From Burkholderiales bacterium PBB3 (GTDB taxonomy: Bacteria > Pseudomonadota > Gammaproteobacteria > Burkholderiales > Burkholderiaceae_C), in the NCBI GenBank assembly GCA_002256115.1, contig NKIK01000041.1, forward strand, positions 1 to 38,344: DNA of 38,344 nt, written 5' to 3'. Each line of letters starts with the position of its first letter. Position 1 is the stretch's first letter. Of the stretch, positions 23,358 through 32,859 are shown piece after piece. Under the pieces are notes generated by a model that searched no databases, was not told where the DNA came from, and saw only the letters and a program-made list of their open reading frames with translations. The position numbers and the translations under genes were made by a program.

Positions 23358-23823
23358 GTTTGCTCCGTTTAGGGGTGAATTTTTTTCATAACAGTTCATC
23401 CTCGGCATACCGTCCGTCCGTGCAGGGGTGCAGCGCGCTTGCCAGCCTTTTGGGCATGTTTTGCATGGCAGTTCAGTGAAGAGGCCGACGCAGTGTAGTG
23501 TTGTTACTTATTTTTATGCCTAAGTAGAAACGCTTAGAAAATGTCAAATAAACATAAACCATTGATTAGTTTGAGTAAATTACAAATTTCATATTTGTAT
23601 ATGTAGTCAAACTACATATACAAATGGATGTGCTGCCTGAGATAAAACTGCAGCTATCGAGACCGTGGGGTGGCGAAAAAAGCGAACGCTGTCTGTAGAC
23701 ACCTGTTTTCCAACGGCGGAAGCACGTTGCGGCGATTTCGAATAGAGTGCTCAGGCGGTTCAGACGGCCCGCTGGTTCCAGTTACACGGCCCTGTAGGCA
23801 GGGCACCTATTGAGGAGACACCC
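23358..23823. other. AT-rich intergenic region between amylase and iorA
   Basis: This 466-bp divergent gap has no gene. The part from about 23500 to 23630 is strongly AT-rich compared with its surroundings and holds the long palindrome at 23593-23625. Promoters for both neighbours should lie here, but I could not assign them safely. Confidence 0.6.
23593..23625. promoter_or_regulatory. Long perfect palindrome in divergent promoter region
   Basis: Two perfect 15-bp arms (ATTTGTATATGTAGT and its complement) are separated by only 3 bases (CAA). There is no T-run, so it is not a typical terminator. Its place between divergent genes fits an operator for a dimeric regulator, or a cruciform. Confidence 0.7.
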
Positions 23824-24285
23824 ATGGCAGTATCGTTATCCATTAACGGCAAACGCGTTTCAGTCGATGCAGACCCTGCAACACCCCTGCTCTGGGCCTT
23901 GCGCGATAACCTCAACATGACGGGCACCAAGTTTGGTTGCGGCATGGCCTTGTGCGGAGCCTGCACAGTGCATGTCGACGGACAAGCCACGCGCTCTTGC
24001 GTCACGCCCATTGCATCCGTGGTGGGCAAAAAAATCAGCACTATCGAAGCGCAAAGCGCCAACAAAGTGGGCAAGGCCGTGCAAGACGCCTGGGTGAAGC
24101 ACGACGTGGCCCAATGCGGCTACTGCCAAAGTGGGCAGGTCATGAGTGCGAGCGCGCTGTTGTCGCGCAACAAGAGCCCCAATGACGCGCAAATTGACGA
24201 AGCCATGGCGGGCAATATTTGCCGCTGCGGCACCTACCAACGCATTCGCGTTGCCATTAAAGACGCTGCAAAAACTTTGGCCTGA
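23824..24285 (+). CDS. iorA: [2Fe-2S] subunit of a molybdenum hydroxylase (isoquinoline 1-oxidoreductase alpha type)
   Basis: The small electron-transfer subunit of a xanthine-oxidase-family enzyme. Its 153 residues are typical. The plant-ferredoxin-like cluster is bound by C39, C44, C47 and C59 (CGMALCGAC). The second cluster is bound by C98, C101, C133 and C135 (CGYC, CRC). There is no signal peptide of its own; it is probably exported with the Tat-tagged large subunit. GAGGAG precedes the ATG. The large-subunit gene starts 11 bases downstream. Members of this group hydroxylate N-heterocycles or oxidise aldehydes; the substrate here is not decided by the sequence. Confidence 0.92.
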   Translation: MAVSLSINGKRVSVDADPATPLLWALRDNLNMTGTKFGCGMALCGACTVHVDGQATRSCVTPIASVVGKKISTIEAQSANKVGKAVQDAWVKHDVAQCGYCQSGQVMSASALLSRNKSPNDAQIDEAMAGNICRCGTYQRIRVAIKDAAKTLA

Positions 24286-24296
24286 GGAGCACGACC

Positions 24297-26531
24297 ATGA
24301 TGATTGAAAAATACCTCCGCCAGGCTGCTGCGGATAGCGCACAGCCCACTGCAGCTTTGTCACGCCGTTCGTTTGTCACCATGAGTTTGGGTGGGGCGGT
24401 GGGGCTGGCCTTCATGCCGCTTGCCACGCTGGATGTGCGCGCCCAGCAGGCACCCAGTGTGCCGCCCGGCCAAAAACCGACCGAGCAGCCTGCGGCCTTT
24501 GTCACCATTGCCAAAGATGGCACCACGACCGTGCTGTGCAACCGTATGGATATGGGGCAGGGCATTGAAACTGCGCTAGCCATGATCTGCGCCGAAGAGC
24601 TGGGTGTGGATTGGGCGAAAGTGCGAACTGGTTTTGGCAACCAACGTGGCAATTACGTGGATCCGTTCATGGGTATCCACCTCACCGGCGGCTCCAACTC
24701 CGTTAAAAACAGTTACCAACAGTACCGCGAACTGGGTGCCCGTACCCAGGCCATGCTGGTGGCTGCTGCCGCAGAGCAATGGAAGGTACCCGCCGCCAGT
24801 TTGACGGCGCAAAACGGGGTGGTCAGCGGTGCGGGCAAGACCGCCACGTATGGCGAATTGTTTGATGCCGCGATGCTGCAACCCATCCCAGAAAAAGTAG
24901 TCTTGAAGGACCCAAAAAACTTTCAACTCATTGGTAAACCCACGGGACTCAAAGTGTCACGCGCCAAATCGAGCGGTCAGCAGAGCTATGGGGTTGATAC
25001 CAAGTTGCCTGGCATGTTGGTGGCCGTGATTGCCCATCCACCAAGCTTTGGAGCCAAGTTCAAGCGCTTTGATGCAACGGCCGCTGAAAAGATCAAAGGT
25101 GTGCGTGCGGTGTTGGTGGTCGATTTGGATCGCGGTGCGAAAGGCATTGCCGTGGTCGCAGATGGCTATTGGCCCGCGAAGTCAGGCCGCGATGCACTGA
25201 CCATTGAATGGGATACCAGCGCGGTAGAAAAACCCGACACCGCCGCGCTGCTGGCGCAGTACAAAGGGCTGGCAAAGACGCCAGGGGCCTTGGCTCCGGG
25301 CGCTGCATTTCAGGCCGACGTTTCCAAGTTGCCCACCGCCGCCAACAAGATCTCCGCCGAGTTTGTGTTCCCCTATTTGAACCATGCCCAAATGGAGCCG
25401 CTGGCTTGCACGGTAGACCTCAAAGCAGATAGTTGTCAGCTGTATTACGCATCCCAAATGCCTGGCATTGATGCCGGTGCCGTCGCGCAAGCTACGGGCC
25501 TCGCACCCGAAAAGGTCAACATCCAAGTGCTCATGGGCGGTGGTGGATTCGGTCGCCGCGCAGTGCCCACATCGGAGTACGTGCTGGAGTCTGTCAGCGT
25601 TGCCAAAGCATTGGCTGCCGCAGGCAAACGTGCGCCGGTCAAGGTGATGTGGAGCCGCGAAGACGATGTCAAGGCAGGCTACTACCGGCCCATGGCTGTG
25701 CACCGCGCCGAGATCGGCTTTGATGCGCAAGGCCAGGTGCTGGGTTGGGACCACCGCATTGTTTGTCAAAGCATTGGTATGGGTACCGCCTTTGAAGGCT
25801 GGATGGTCAAAGACGGTGTTGATAGCACCGCCACAGAAGGCATGGGTGCGCCTTACAACGTGCCCATGCGCTTATCGGTACACCACCCCAAAGTCAATGT
25901 ACCCGTCCTCTGGTGGCGCTCGGTGGGGTCTACGCACACTGCCTTTGTGATGGAGACCTTGGTCGACGAAATTGCGCAGGCTACTCAACAAGACCCAGTG
26001 GCCTACCGCTTCAAGCTCATGGGCGAGGGTCACCCCCGCCACAAAGCCGCGTTGCAACTGGCGGTGGACAAAAGCGGCTACGGTAAAACGCCATTGCCTG
26101 CCGGAGCGCAGTGGGGTGTCGCAGTGCACGAGAGCTTTGAATCCGTGGTGGCCTACGTGGTGCAAGCCAGCATGAAGAGCGGCAAACCCGTCATTCATAA
26201 CGTTACCGCCGGTGTGCATTGCAACCTGTGCATTAACCCGCGCACCGTAGAAACCCAAGTGCAGGGCGCGGTGATCATGGCGCTGGGTACTACGTTGCCG
26301 GGCCACGCCATCACCTTCAAAGACGGTGCGGTAGAGCAAAGCAACTTCCACGACTTTGCGCCCGCCCGCATTGGCGATGCACCGCAGGTGGCGGTACACA
26401 TCGTGCCTAGTAACGATCCACCCAAGGGCATGGGCGAGCCGGGGCTGCCGCCTTTTGCCCCGGCATTGGCCAATGCATTGCGCCGTGTCACTGGCAAACC
26501 GCTGCGTGAGCTGCCATTCCAATTGGCGTAG
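24297..26531 (+). CDS. iorB: Molybdopterin-binding large subunit (isoquinoline 1-oxidoreductase beta type)
   Basis: The catalytic subunit, 744 residues, holding the molybdopterin cytosine dinucleotide cofactor. A twin-arginine signal (SRRSFVTMSLGG, RR at 23-24) predicts Tat export to the periplasm. Cofactor-binding stretches include NRMDMGQGIETALA near the N-terminus and GGGGFGRRAVPTSEY. The catalytic Glu lies near the end in MGEPGLPPFAP (about E714). It is full length and is translated from an ATG after GAGGAG. No FAD subunit and no maturation genes (xdhC or cox type) are in the window, as is usual for this two-subunit class, which passes electrons to a cytochrome. It ends in a bidirectional terminator. 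Confidence 0.93.
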   Translation: MMIEKYLRQAAADSAQPTAALSRRSFVTMSLGGAVGLAFMPLATLDVRAQQAPSVPPGQKPTEQPAAFVTIAKDGTTTVLCNRMDMGQGIETALAMICAEELGVDWAKVRTGFGNQRGNYVDPFMGIHLTGGSNSVKNSYQQYRELGARTQAMLVAAAAEQWKVPAASLTAQNGVVSGAGKTATYGELFDAAMLQPIPEKVVLKDPKNFQLIGKPTGLKVSRAKSSGQQSYGVDTKLPGMLVAVIAHPPSFGAKFKRFDATAAEKIKGVRAVLVVDLDRGAKGIAVVADGYWPAKSGRDALTIEWDTSAVEKPDTAALLAQYKGLAKTPGALAPGAAFQADVSKLPTAANKISAEFVFPYLNHAQMEPLACTVDLKADSCQLYYASQMPGIDAGAVAQATGLAPEKVNIQVLMGGGGFGRRAVPTSEYVLESVSVAKALAAAGKRAPVKVMWSREDDVKAGYYRPMAVHRAEIGFDAQGQVLGWDHRIVCQSIGMGTAFEGWMVKDGVDSTATEGMGAPYNVPMRLSVHHPKVNVPVLWWRSVGSTHTAFVMETLVDEIAQATQQDPVAYRFKLMGEGHPRHKAALQLAVDKSGYGKTPLPAGAQWGVAVHESFESVVAYVVQASMKSGKPVIHNVTAGVHCNLCINPRTVETQVQGAVIMALGTTLPGHAITFKDGAVEQSNFHDFAPARIGDAPQVAVHIVPSNDPPKGMGEPGLPPFAPALANALRRVTGKPLRELPFQLA

Positions 26532-26555
26532 CTGGCGGTCTAAGGATTTGCCCAT

Positions 26556-26591
26556 AAAAAAAGCCCCTGTCATCACTGACAGGGGCTTTTT
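26556..26591. terminator. Bidirectional terminator between iorB and the TonB receptor
   Basis: An 11-bp perfect stem AGCCCCTGTCA/TGACAGGGGCT with a TCAC loop is flanked by an A-run on the left and a T-run on the right. It lies between convergent genes and should stop both transcripts. Confidence 0.93.
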
Positions 26592-26636
26592 GCATTCCTG
26601 GATCCCAAGCCATCAGGCTCGGGATCTGTTCGGCGC

Positions 26637-29600
26637 TTAGAACTCGTAACGTGCAGTCACTTGCATAGCCCACTGCGACTCGCCCTTGATCTGGCGCAGT
26701 TGCAATGCATCTTCTGCAGGACGCACGACATAGACGTACTTGCCTGCCGCATCGATACCACCGAATGCAACAAAGGTACGGCGCTGACCACCGGCGCTGC
26801 TGAAGCCAGCCTCGTCGATACGGCCGTACTCTTTGTTGATCAAGTTGCCAACGTTCAAGATGTCAAAGGTAAATACACCTTTGTGCTTAGGCATAAAACC
26901 AGGGACTTCCTGGCTGATACGCAAGTCGAAGTTGTGCACCACGGGTGCAAAACTGCCGTTGCGGCTGACAACCTGGCCTTTGGATTCACGCAGATCGGCA
27001 TGGGCTTCCACGATGTTCCAGAAACGATCTTCGTTGGCATGGTTTGTGGCTGTGTCGCCAGCAAAAATCACTTCACCGGAACCTGGCTTGCTCGGGATGT
27101 ACATCAAGTCATTGCCTGAAATACCGTCGCCGTTCATGTCATTGCCGTAAGTCCAGCTGTATGGCTTGCCAGTACGGCCTTCATAGAACAAACCGAAGCT
27201 GGTCTTGTACTTGCCGACCAAGGCCTTGGACCAGCTGAACGATGCGTTCACGCGGTCTTTGGTGAGGTAAGCCGAATTGCCATTGGTTTCTTCATTGGGG
27301 TTGAAGATGGAACGTGCGTTGTAGTTGGAGTTGGCGACCGAAGAAGTCAGAGGACTGACTTCAGTGGCGTCCGTGCGGGTGTAAGCCAGATTCCAGTCCA
27401 CGCCCAACACTTTGGGTCCGGTCAGGGTCAGGGTCACTGCATTGCCGCCGCCTTCGCTGGTCTTCACGGCTTGCAACACGTTGTTGAACGCTGCATTGCT
27501 CAAAGCACGGGTACGCAAGCCGGTGCAATTGCCGGTGGTGATAGTGCCACCGGTGGCAGTCCAGCAAGCTGGGTCGTAACCCTGTGGTGTATAGAACATC
27601 TGGCGACCATCTGGGCCAGAGCGTGTGGCATCACCCAAGTTCAAATGCTTGTAATAGATGGCGTCTTTGGTCTTGGTACCCAACCACTCTGCGCCAATGA
27701 CCAATCCACCCCATGGCAGTTCTGCGTCGTAAGCCAAATTGGCTTTCCATACGGAAGGCTGAGACAGACCCTTTTCAATGTAGTCCACATTGGCCGCTGG
27801 CGATGCGCCAACGAAGCTAGTGGGCTGGTTGTTCGGGTCAGCACTGAAGATGCCGCCAGCTGTGGGGCATGCAGCGAAGGAGCCACCGCAACCAATGATG
27901 CGTGTTGCCAATCCGGTGTTGGAGTAAGGGTTTGACAACCAGACGTTGGCTGCAGCGCCTTGGAAGAGACCAAAGCCGCCTCGGACTTGCGCCTTTTTCT
28001 AGTCCGCAGAGTCCAGCGAATAGTTGAAGCCCAAACGTGGCTGAACCAGCTCTTGTCCGTCAATGGTCACGCTGTTGTCCAGACCAAAACCGCCGGTGTT
28101 GCGTACCACCGTGGTGCCAGTGACGCGTCCAACCACTGTGGGGGCCGCTGCCGCTGCGTTGTAAGCAGGTTTGTCACCGGTTGTCTGGCGATCTATACGG
28201 ATGCCGCCCGTGATGGTCAACTTGTTGCTGGCAGTCCAGGTGTCTTGCAAGAACAAGCCGGTGTTTTGTACCGCCCATTGCGCAATACCTGCGTCCAGCG
28301 TGCCGCCGACGACAGGGAGTTGCACTTGATAAGACGATGGACGACCCTTGGTAAAGTTTTCCAGAATCGCGGCTTCAATTTGCGCAGCTGTGGCGGTGCC
28401 GCAGTTGATAGCGCCGAAGCTGTAGGTGTAAGTCGCCGAGCTGTTAACGCAGCTGAAGGTGTAGTTACCCTTGGTGTTTTGGAAGAAAGCGTTGTAGACC
28501 TTGTTGTTGCTCAGGTCGGTACCGAACTTGATTTCGTGGTCGTTCAATGCCCAGGTGGCACCCACGTAGCCGTCAAATGTCTTGGTGTCCAGCACGTTGA
28601 AGTGGCGGCTTTGCTCGGTTCCGAAGTTCAGGAAGCGGCTGCCGGTGTTCACGCCAGCGGGCGAACCTGCAGGTGCGGGGCCCGTGAACTGAAATGCCAT
28701 CGCAGGCAGATTGGCGTAGTTCAGCGGAACGCTGTTGTAGTCACGGTTGGACACTTTCACTTCGGTGGAGAAGGTGGGCGTCCAGTCGGCGAACCATTGG
28801 GCGACCGTGGTGTCGATCTTCTTCTGTTGATCCCACCACGCAGACGTCAACTGCAGCCCGGTGGCACTGAAGCCGGAGAAGCTACCGTTGTTGGTGTCGG
28901 TCTGCTCTGTGCGCGCGAAGCGGATGTTGGCGCGGTGCTGGTCATTGATGTTCCAGTCGACTTTCAGCAGATAGTCTTTGGCATTCAGCGCGGTGGGGCC
29001 AGAGGTATCACCCACGGCCATGCCGTACTTGGTCTGGGAGATGGTCTTGAGTGAGTCGATGGCAGACTGAGAGATCGCCACGGTGCTCAGGTTGCCGCCC
29101 ACAGGTCCAAATTCAGGCTGCGCGCGGCCGCTCTTGAGTTCTTCGTAGCTGGCAAAGAAGAACAATTTGTCTTGAATGATGGGGCCACCCAGCGTGAAGC
29201 CTTTGGTGTCTTCCTTGTAAGGCAAGAAGCTGAAGTAGGTGTCGTTGGTGCGGTTGTAGCGCTGGCCACCCATTTTTTCGTCGCGGTAGACGTAGTAAAC
29301 GCTGCCCTTGACTTCATTGGTGCCGGACTTGGTCACCGCATTGATATTGGCTCCGGTATAGCCCTGTTGGGTTACATCGTAGTTGGACAGGTTGACCTGC
29401 ACCGACTGGATCGCATCAATAGATACGGGTTGCTTGGTCGTGGGCAGGTTATTGGCTTCCAGACCAAAGGTGTCGTTCACGCGCACGCCATCGATGGTGA
29501 TGGAGTTGTAGCGGCTGTTTTGACCACCCGCAGAAATCTCACCGCGCTCTTTGTCGGTTTGCGACAAGCGTGGGTCTGTGCGAGCGTAGTCTTGCAAATT

Positions 29601-30077
29601 GCGGCCGATGGAAGCGAACGCGTCAATTTCTTTGCGGCCAATGCTGGTGCCGGAGCCCATGGTGCCGCTGTTGAACTTGCTATTGGCTGCGCCTGTTACC
29701 ACCACGGCATTTAGCGTCGTGCCACCAATCATCAAATCAACGGTTTGGTTCTCTGCCAGTTGCAGGTAGATTTCGTCGCGCACATCTTTGTCACTGCCCT
29801 TCAACACCGTGATGGTGTAAGGGCCGCCAGCGCGCAGGCCGCGGGCAGCGTAGCGGCCTTCGGCATCGGTCACCAAGGTATTGGTTGAGCCGGACTCGCG
29901 GTGAACAATACTGACGGTGGCACCCGCAACGGCTTTGCCGTCAGCGGTGCTCACCCGGCCGCCCATGGCTGCCGTTGTATTTTGGGCAAAAGCCGGAGCT
30001 GCCACCACAATGGCGACGGCCGCGCTTAAGGCGGTTCTGGAGAAACCAGAGAATAAGGAATCGTGACTACTGCGCAT
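26637..30077 (-). pseudogene. Oar-like TonB-dependent receptor interrupted by an in-frame amber codon
   Basis: An outer-membrane receptor that would import large substrates using TonB energy. From the ATG at 30077 (AGGAG upstream) the frame runs 692 residues to a TAG at 27999-28001, then continues in the same frame for 453 more codons with no other break, ending in the aromatic residue typical of outer-membrane barrels (ARYEF). Domains in order: signal peptide (ends AFAQ), carboxypeptidase-regulatory-like beta domain (about residues 30-110, GGRVSTADGKAVAGATV), plug (about 115-260), and a long barrel. The TAG falls in a conserved barrel segment (NYSLDSAD, then KKAQVRGGFGLFQG). It may be a recent nonsense mutation, a sequencing error, or suppressed; 27999-30077 and 26637-27938 are the two open parts. 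Confidence 0.88.
27999..28001 (-). other. In-frame TAG codon splitting the receptor
   Basis: The single stop reads GCG GAC TAG AAA AAG on the minus strand. One base change (for example AAG, CAG or GAG to TAG) explains it. The frame on both sides is the same, so no frameshift is involved. Confidence 0.9.
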
Positions 30078-30103
30078 TCTGCCTGCTCCTAAAAACAAAA
30101 AAT

Positions 30104-30127
30104 CCCCTCGGTAAACTTACCTGGGGG
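30104..30127. promoter_or_regulatory. Inverted repeat upstream of the TonB receptor
   Basis: GGTAA and TTACC (5 bp, 2-base centre) are extended after a 2-base mismatch by CCCC and GGGG. It lies 27 bases before the receptor ATG. It could be an operator or a leader hairpin in the receptor message. Confidence 0.5.
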
Positions 30128-30255
30128 AGACGTAAAGATATGCAATATAGCGACAAACTGCTTACAGTTGTGTGACGGTGTTGTGTGCGTACCACCGTCG
30201 TTATGATTCTTGGCAATATCCTCTAATTACCGCCCCGAACCACCGGAGATCTGCT

Positions 30256-31944
30256 TTGTTACTTGACCCATTTACGCCCCGCCGCCTCGCACCCATTTGG
30301 ACTTTGGGGGCTGCTTTGGTGCTCGCTGGTTGTGCCAGTGCACCAACACCAGTCACGGAACTGAGTATCTTTTCTATCAATGATTTTCACGGCCACATCC
30401 AGCCCAAGTCGCCCACGCCTTTGATGCCCCGTTTGCCAGACCCCAAGACGGGCGAGATCAAACCCCAGGCCGCCGGCGGTGCGGCCTATCTGGCCACCGT
30501 GCTGAATGATTTGCGTGCGCAGCGCCCTAACAGCGTGTTTGTGGCGGCGGGCGATTTGATGGGTGCATCGCCCCAGCTGTCGTCTTTGCTGGCAGACGAG
30601 CCCACGCTCAGCGCGCTGAGCGCGATGGGTCTGGATGCGAGCTCTTTGGGCAACCATGATCTGGATGCAGGCTTGACCGAACTGCTGCGCAAGAGCCGTG
30701 GTGAGTGTGCCCCATCCGGATGCGTGTGGCCGGAGTTCAAGGGCGCTGCGTTCCCCTATTTGGCCGTCAACATGCTGGACGCCGACACTGGAAAAACAGT
30801 GCTACCGACGCACAAAATTGTCATGGTGGGGGGGATGAAGGTTGCCTTGGTTGGGGCCGTCACCCGGGATACGCCCAAAGTCATCGTTGCCAAGGCGATC
30901 CGTGGGCTTAAATTCATTGACGAAGCCGATGCCATGAACGCACTGATCCCCCAACTGCGTGCCGAAGGTGCGCAGTTGTTGGTTGCCATCATGCATGAGG
31001 GTGCGGTGACGGAGGGTCCCGCCAACGACCCCAGCTATGTATGTGAAGGCCTACGCGGTCGCGGCATTGATGTGGCCCAGCGCCTGGACCCGGCCTACGG
31101 CATCATCATCAGTGGCCACACCCACAACGCCTACACCTGCAAGATCAACGGACGCTTGCTGGTGCAAGCCGGCAGCTTTGGCGGCTGGATTACCGAGAGC
31201 CGCTTGAAGGTCACTGCCACCGGCCAGGTGCTGGATGCGCAAGCGGTGAACTACCCCGTGTTGCAAGCTGCCAACGTGCCAAATCCTGCGTTTGTCGCCC
31301 TGGTGCAGCGCGCGGCTGAGCTGACCAATGCCGTGCGTAATCGTCCCATCAACACCCTGACCCACGGCGCAGTACGTAACCCGGTTGCGCCCTTTGGTGA
31401 TTCGACGCTTGGCAATTTGATCACCGATGCGCAGCTTGCCTATGCCAAGAAGCGCGGTGTGGCTGATGTCGCCATGATCAACTCCGGTGGTATCCGTGCG
31501 GATCTGATCGTGGAGCCCGGCAAGCCTATCACCATGGGCGATCTGTTTGCGATTCAACCCTTCAGCAATGAGCTGGTGGTGATGACATTGACCGGTGCCC
31601 AACTGCGCGAACTGGTGGTGCGCCAACTGCCCAAGACGCCCGCACCGCGGCGCTTTGCGCAGGTGTCCAACAACTTCCGCTTTCAGTGGTCGCAGGCTGC
31701 CGATGGTAGTTCTACGCTGGACAGCCTGACGCTGGATGGCCAGCCGCTAGTGGAAACCAAAGATTACCGCGTGGTGGTGAACAACTTCATGGCCGAAGGC
31801 GGAGATGACTTCAGCGTGTTCCGCCAAGGCCGCGACAAGGTCAATCTGGGTGTCGACTTGGACGCACTGGTAGAGTGGATTGCCGAGAACCCCAAGGGCG
31901 TGGACCAGATTCAATCGGGCCGCATCGTCCGTAAAGAAAAATAA
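30256..31944 (+). CDS. 5'-nucleotidase / UDP-sugar hydrolase lipoprotein
   Basis: An UshA-family enzyme that dephosphorylates nucleotides outside the cytoplasm, releasing nucleoside and phosphate. The TTG at 30256 has CGGAG seven bases upstream and gives 562 residues; a GTG at 30172 is in frame but adds an implausible, charged N-terminus. The signal peptide ends in lipobox LAGC (Cys26). The metallophosphatase domain shows INDFHGH, AAGDLMGAS, GNHDLD and SGHTHN, the full set of metal ligands. The C-terminal nucleotide-binding domain shows NSGGIRADL and, later, NNFMAEGGDDF. It converges with the arginase gene with no spacer: its stop ends at 31944 and that of arginase begins at 31945. Confidence 0.93.
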   Translation: MLLDPFTPRRLAPIWTLGAALVLAGCASAPTPVTELSIFSINDFHGHIQPKSPTPLMPRLPDPKTGEIKPQAAGGAAYLATVLNDLRAQRPNSVFVAAGDLMGASPQLSSLLADEPTLSALSAMGLDASSLGNHDLDAGLTELLRKSRGECAPSGCVWPEFKGAAFPYLAVNMLDADTGKTVLPTHKIVMVGGMKVALVGAVTRDTPKVIVAKAIRGLKFIDEADAMNALIPQLRAEGAQLLVAIMHEGAVTEGPANDPSYVCEGLRGRGIDVAQRLDPAYGIIISGHTHNAYTCKINGRLLVQAGSFGGWITESRLKVTATGQVLDAQAVNYPVLQAANVPNPAFVALVQRAAELTNAVRNRPINTLTHGAVRNPVAPFGDSTLGNLITDAQLAYAKKRGVADVAMINSGGIRADLIVEPGKPITMGDLFAIQPFSNELVVMTLTGAQLRELVVRQLPKTPAPRRFAQVSNNFRFQWSQAADGSSTLDSLTLDGQPLVETKDYRVVVNNFMAEGGDDFSVFRQGRDKVNLGVDLDALVEWIAENPKGVDQIQSGRIVRKEK

Positions 31945-32859
31945 CTATTTCCGCATGAGGGTGCTCTTGCCAAAGAGCGACTCCACCAAATCCACCGCCA
32001 CTTCGGCGGTGCGATTGCGTTCATCGAGTGCGGGGTTGAGCTCCACGATATCCAGCGACGCCAGCCGTCCGGTGTCGGCAATCATTTCCATGCACAACTG
32101 GGCCTCGCGGTAGGTTGGCCCGCCGCGCACGGTGGTGCCCACGCCGGGCGCAATCTCGGGGTCCAAAAAGTCGACATCAAAGCTCACATGCAAGTGGGTG
32201 TTGGTGTCGATCAGCGCCAGCGCCAGTTCCATCGCCGCGCGCATGCCCATCTCGTCGATGTAGCGCATGTCAAAGACCTCCAGGTCTTGCTCATGCACAA
32301 AGCGTTTCTCGCCTTCGTCCACACTGCGGATGCCAATCTGGCGAATCCACTTGGGTGAAATTGCGGGTACCTTGCCGCCAATCTCAATCAGCTCCTGCGG
32401 GCCATGGCCGCACAAGCAGGCCACCGGCATGCCGTGGATGTTTCCGCTGGGTGTCAGCGTATTGGTGTTGAAGTCGGCATGCGCGTCCAGCCACAAAATA
32501 CGCAGCTTCTTGCCCACATCGCGACAGTGCCGCGCCACCGCGCTGATCGAGCCTATGCCCAGGCAATGGTCGCCACCCAGCACGATGGGTAGGCGGCCCT
32601 CTTGCAGCTCGGCATACACCGCGTCGTGCAGCGTCTGGTTCCAGGCCACGGCCTCTGGCAAATGCCGGTATCCATTGACCGGCGGCTGCCAGGGGTTGCT
32701 GGGGCCGGTCAAGTTGCCACGGTCCAGCACCTCCAGGCCATGCCCAGCCAGCACCTGGGCAATGTTCGCCACGCGCAGGGCTTCGGGGCCCATGCTGGCA
32801 CCGCGGGTGCCAGCGCCAATGTCGGCGGGCGCGCCAATCAGACTGATCTTTTTGTTCAT
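31945..32859 (-). CDS. rocF: Arginase
   Basis: Hydrolyses L-arginine to ornithine and urea in the cytoplasm. The 304-residue length is standard. Binuclear manganese ligands are all visible: GGDH (95-98), DAHAD (125-129) and SFDVDFLDP. The substrate loop residues SGNIHGMP are also present, which fits arginase rather than agmatinase. The start overlaps the asparaginase stop by 4 bases (ATGA), so the two are one translationally coupled unit for the use of amino acid nitrogen. No urease gene is visible in the window. Confidence 0.95.
   Translation of the reverse strand: MNKKISLIGAPADIGAGTRGASMGPEALRVANIAQVLAGHGLEVLDRGNLTGPSNPWQPPVNGYRHLPEAVAWNQTLHDAVYAELQEGRLPIVLGGDHCLGIGSISAVARHCRDVGKKLRILWLDAHADFNTNTLTPSGNIHGMPVACLCGHGPQELIEIGGKVPAISPKWIRQIGIRSVDEGEKRFVHEQDLEVFDMRYIDEMGMRAAMELALALIDTNTHLHVSFDVDFLDPEIAPGVGTTVRGGPTYREAQLCMEMIADTGRLASLDIVELNPALDERNRTAEVAVDLVESLFGKSTLMRK

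Noticed and set aside
27999..28001. TAG read as pyrrolysine
   Set aside because: TonB receptors are not known pyrrolysine proteins and no pyl genes are visible; a nonsense mutation is simpler.
27641..28063. A frame spanning the receptor's stop, suggesting a frameshift
   Set aside because: It is out of frame with both receptor parts; these share one frame, so a nonsense codon rather than a frameshift explains the break.
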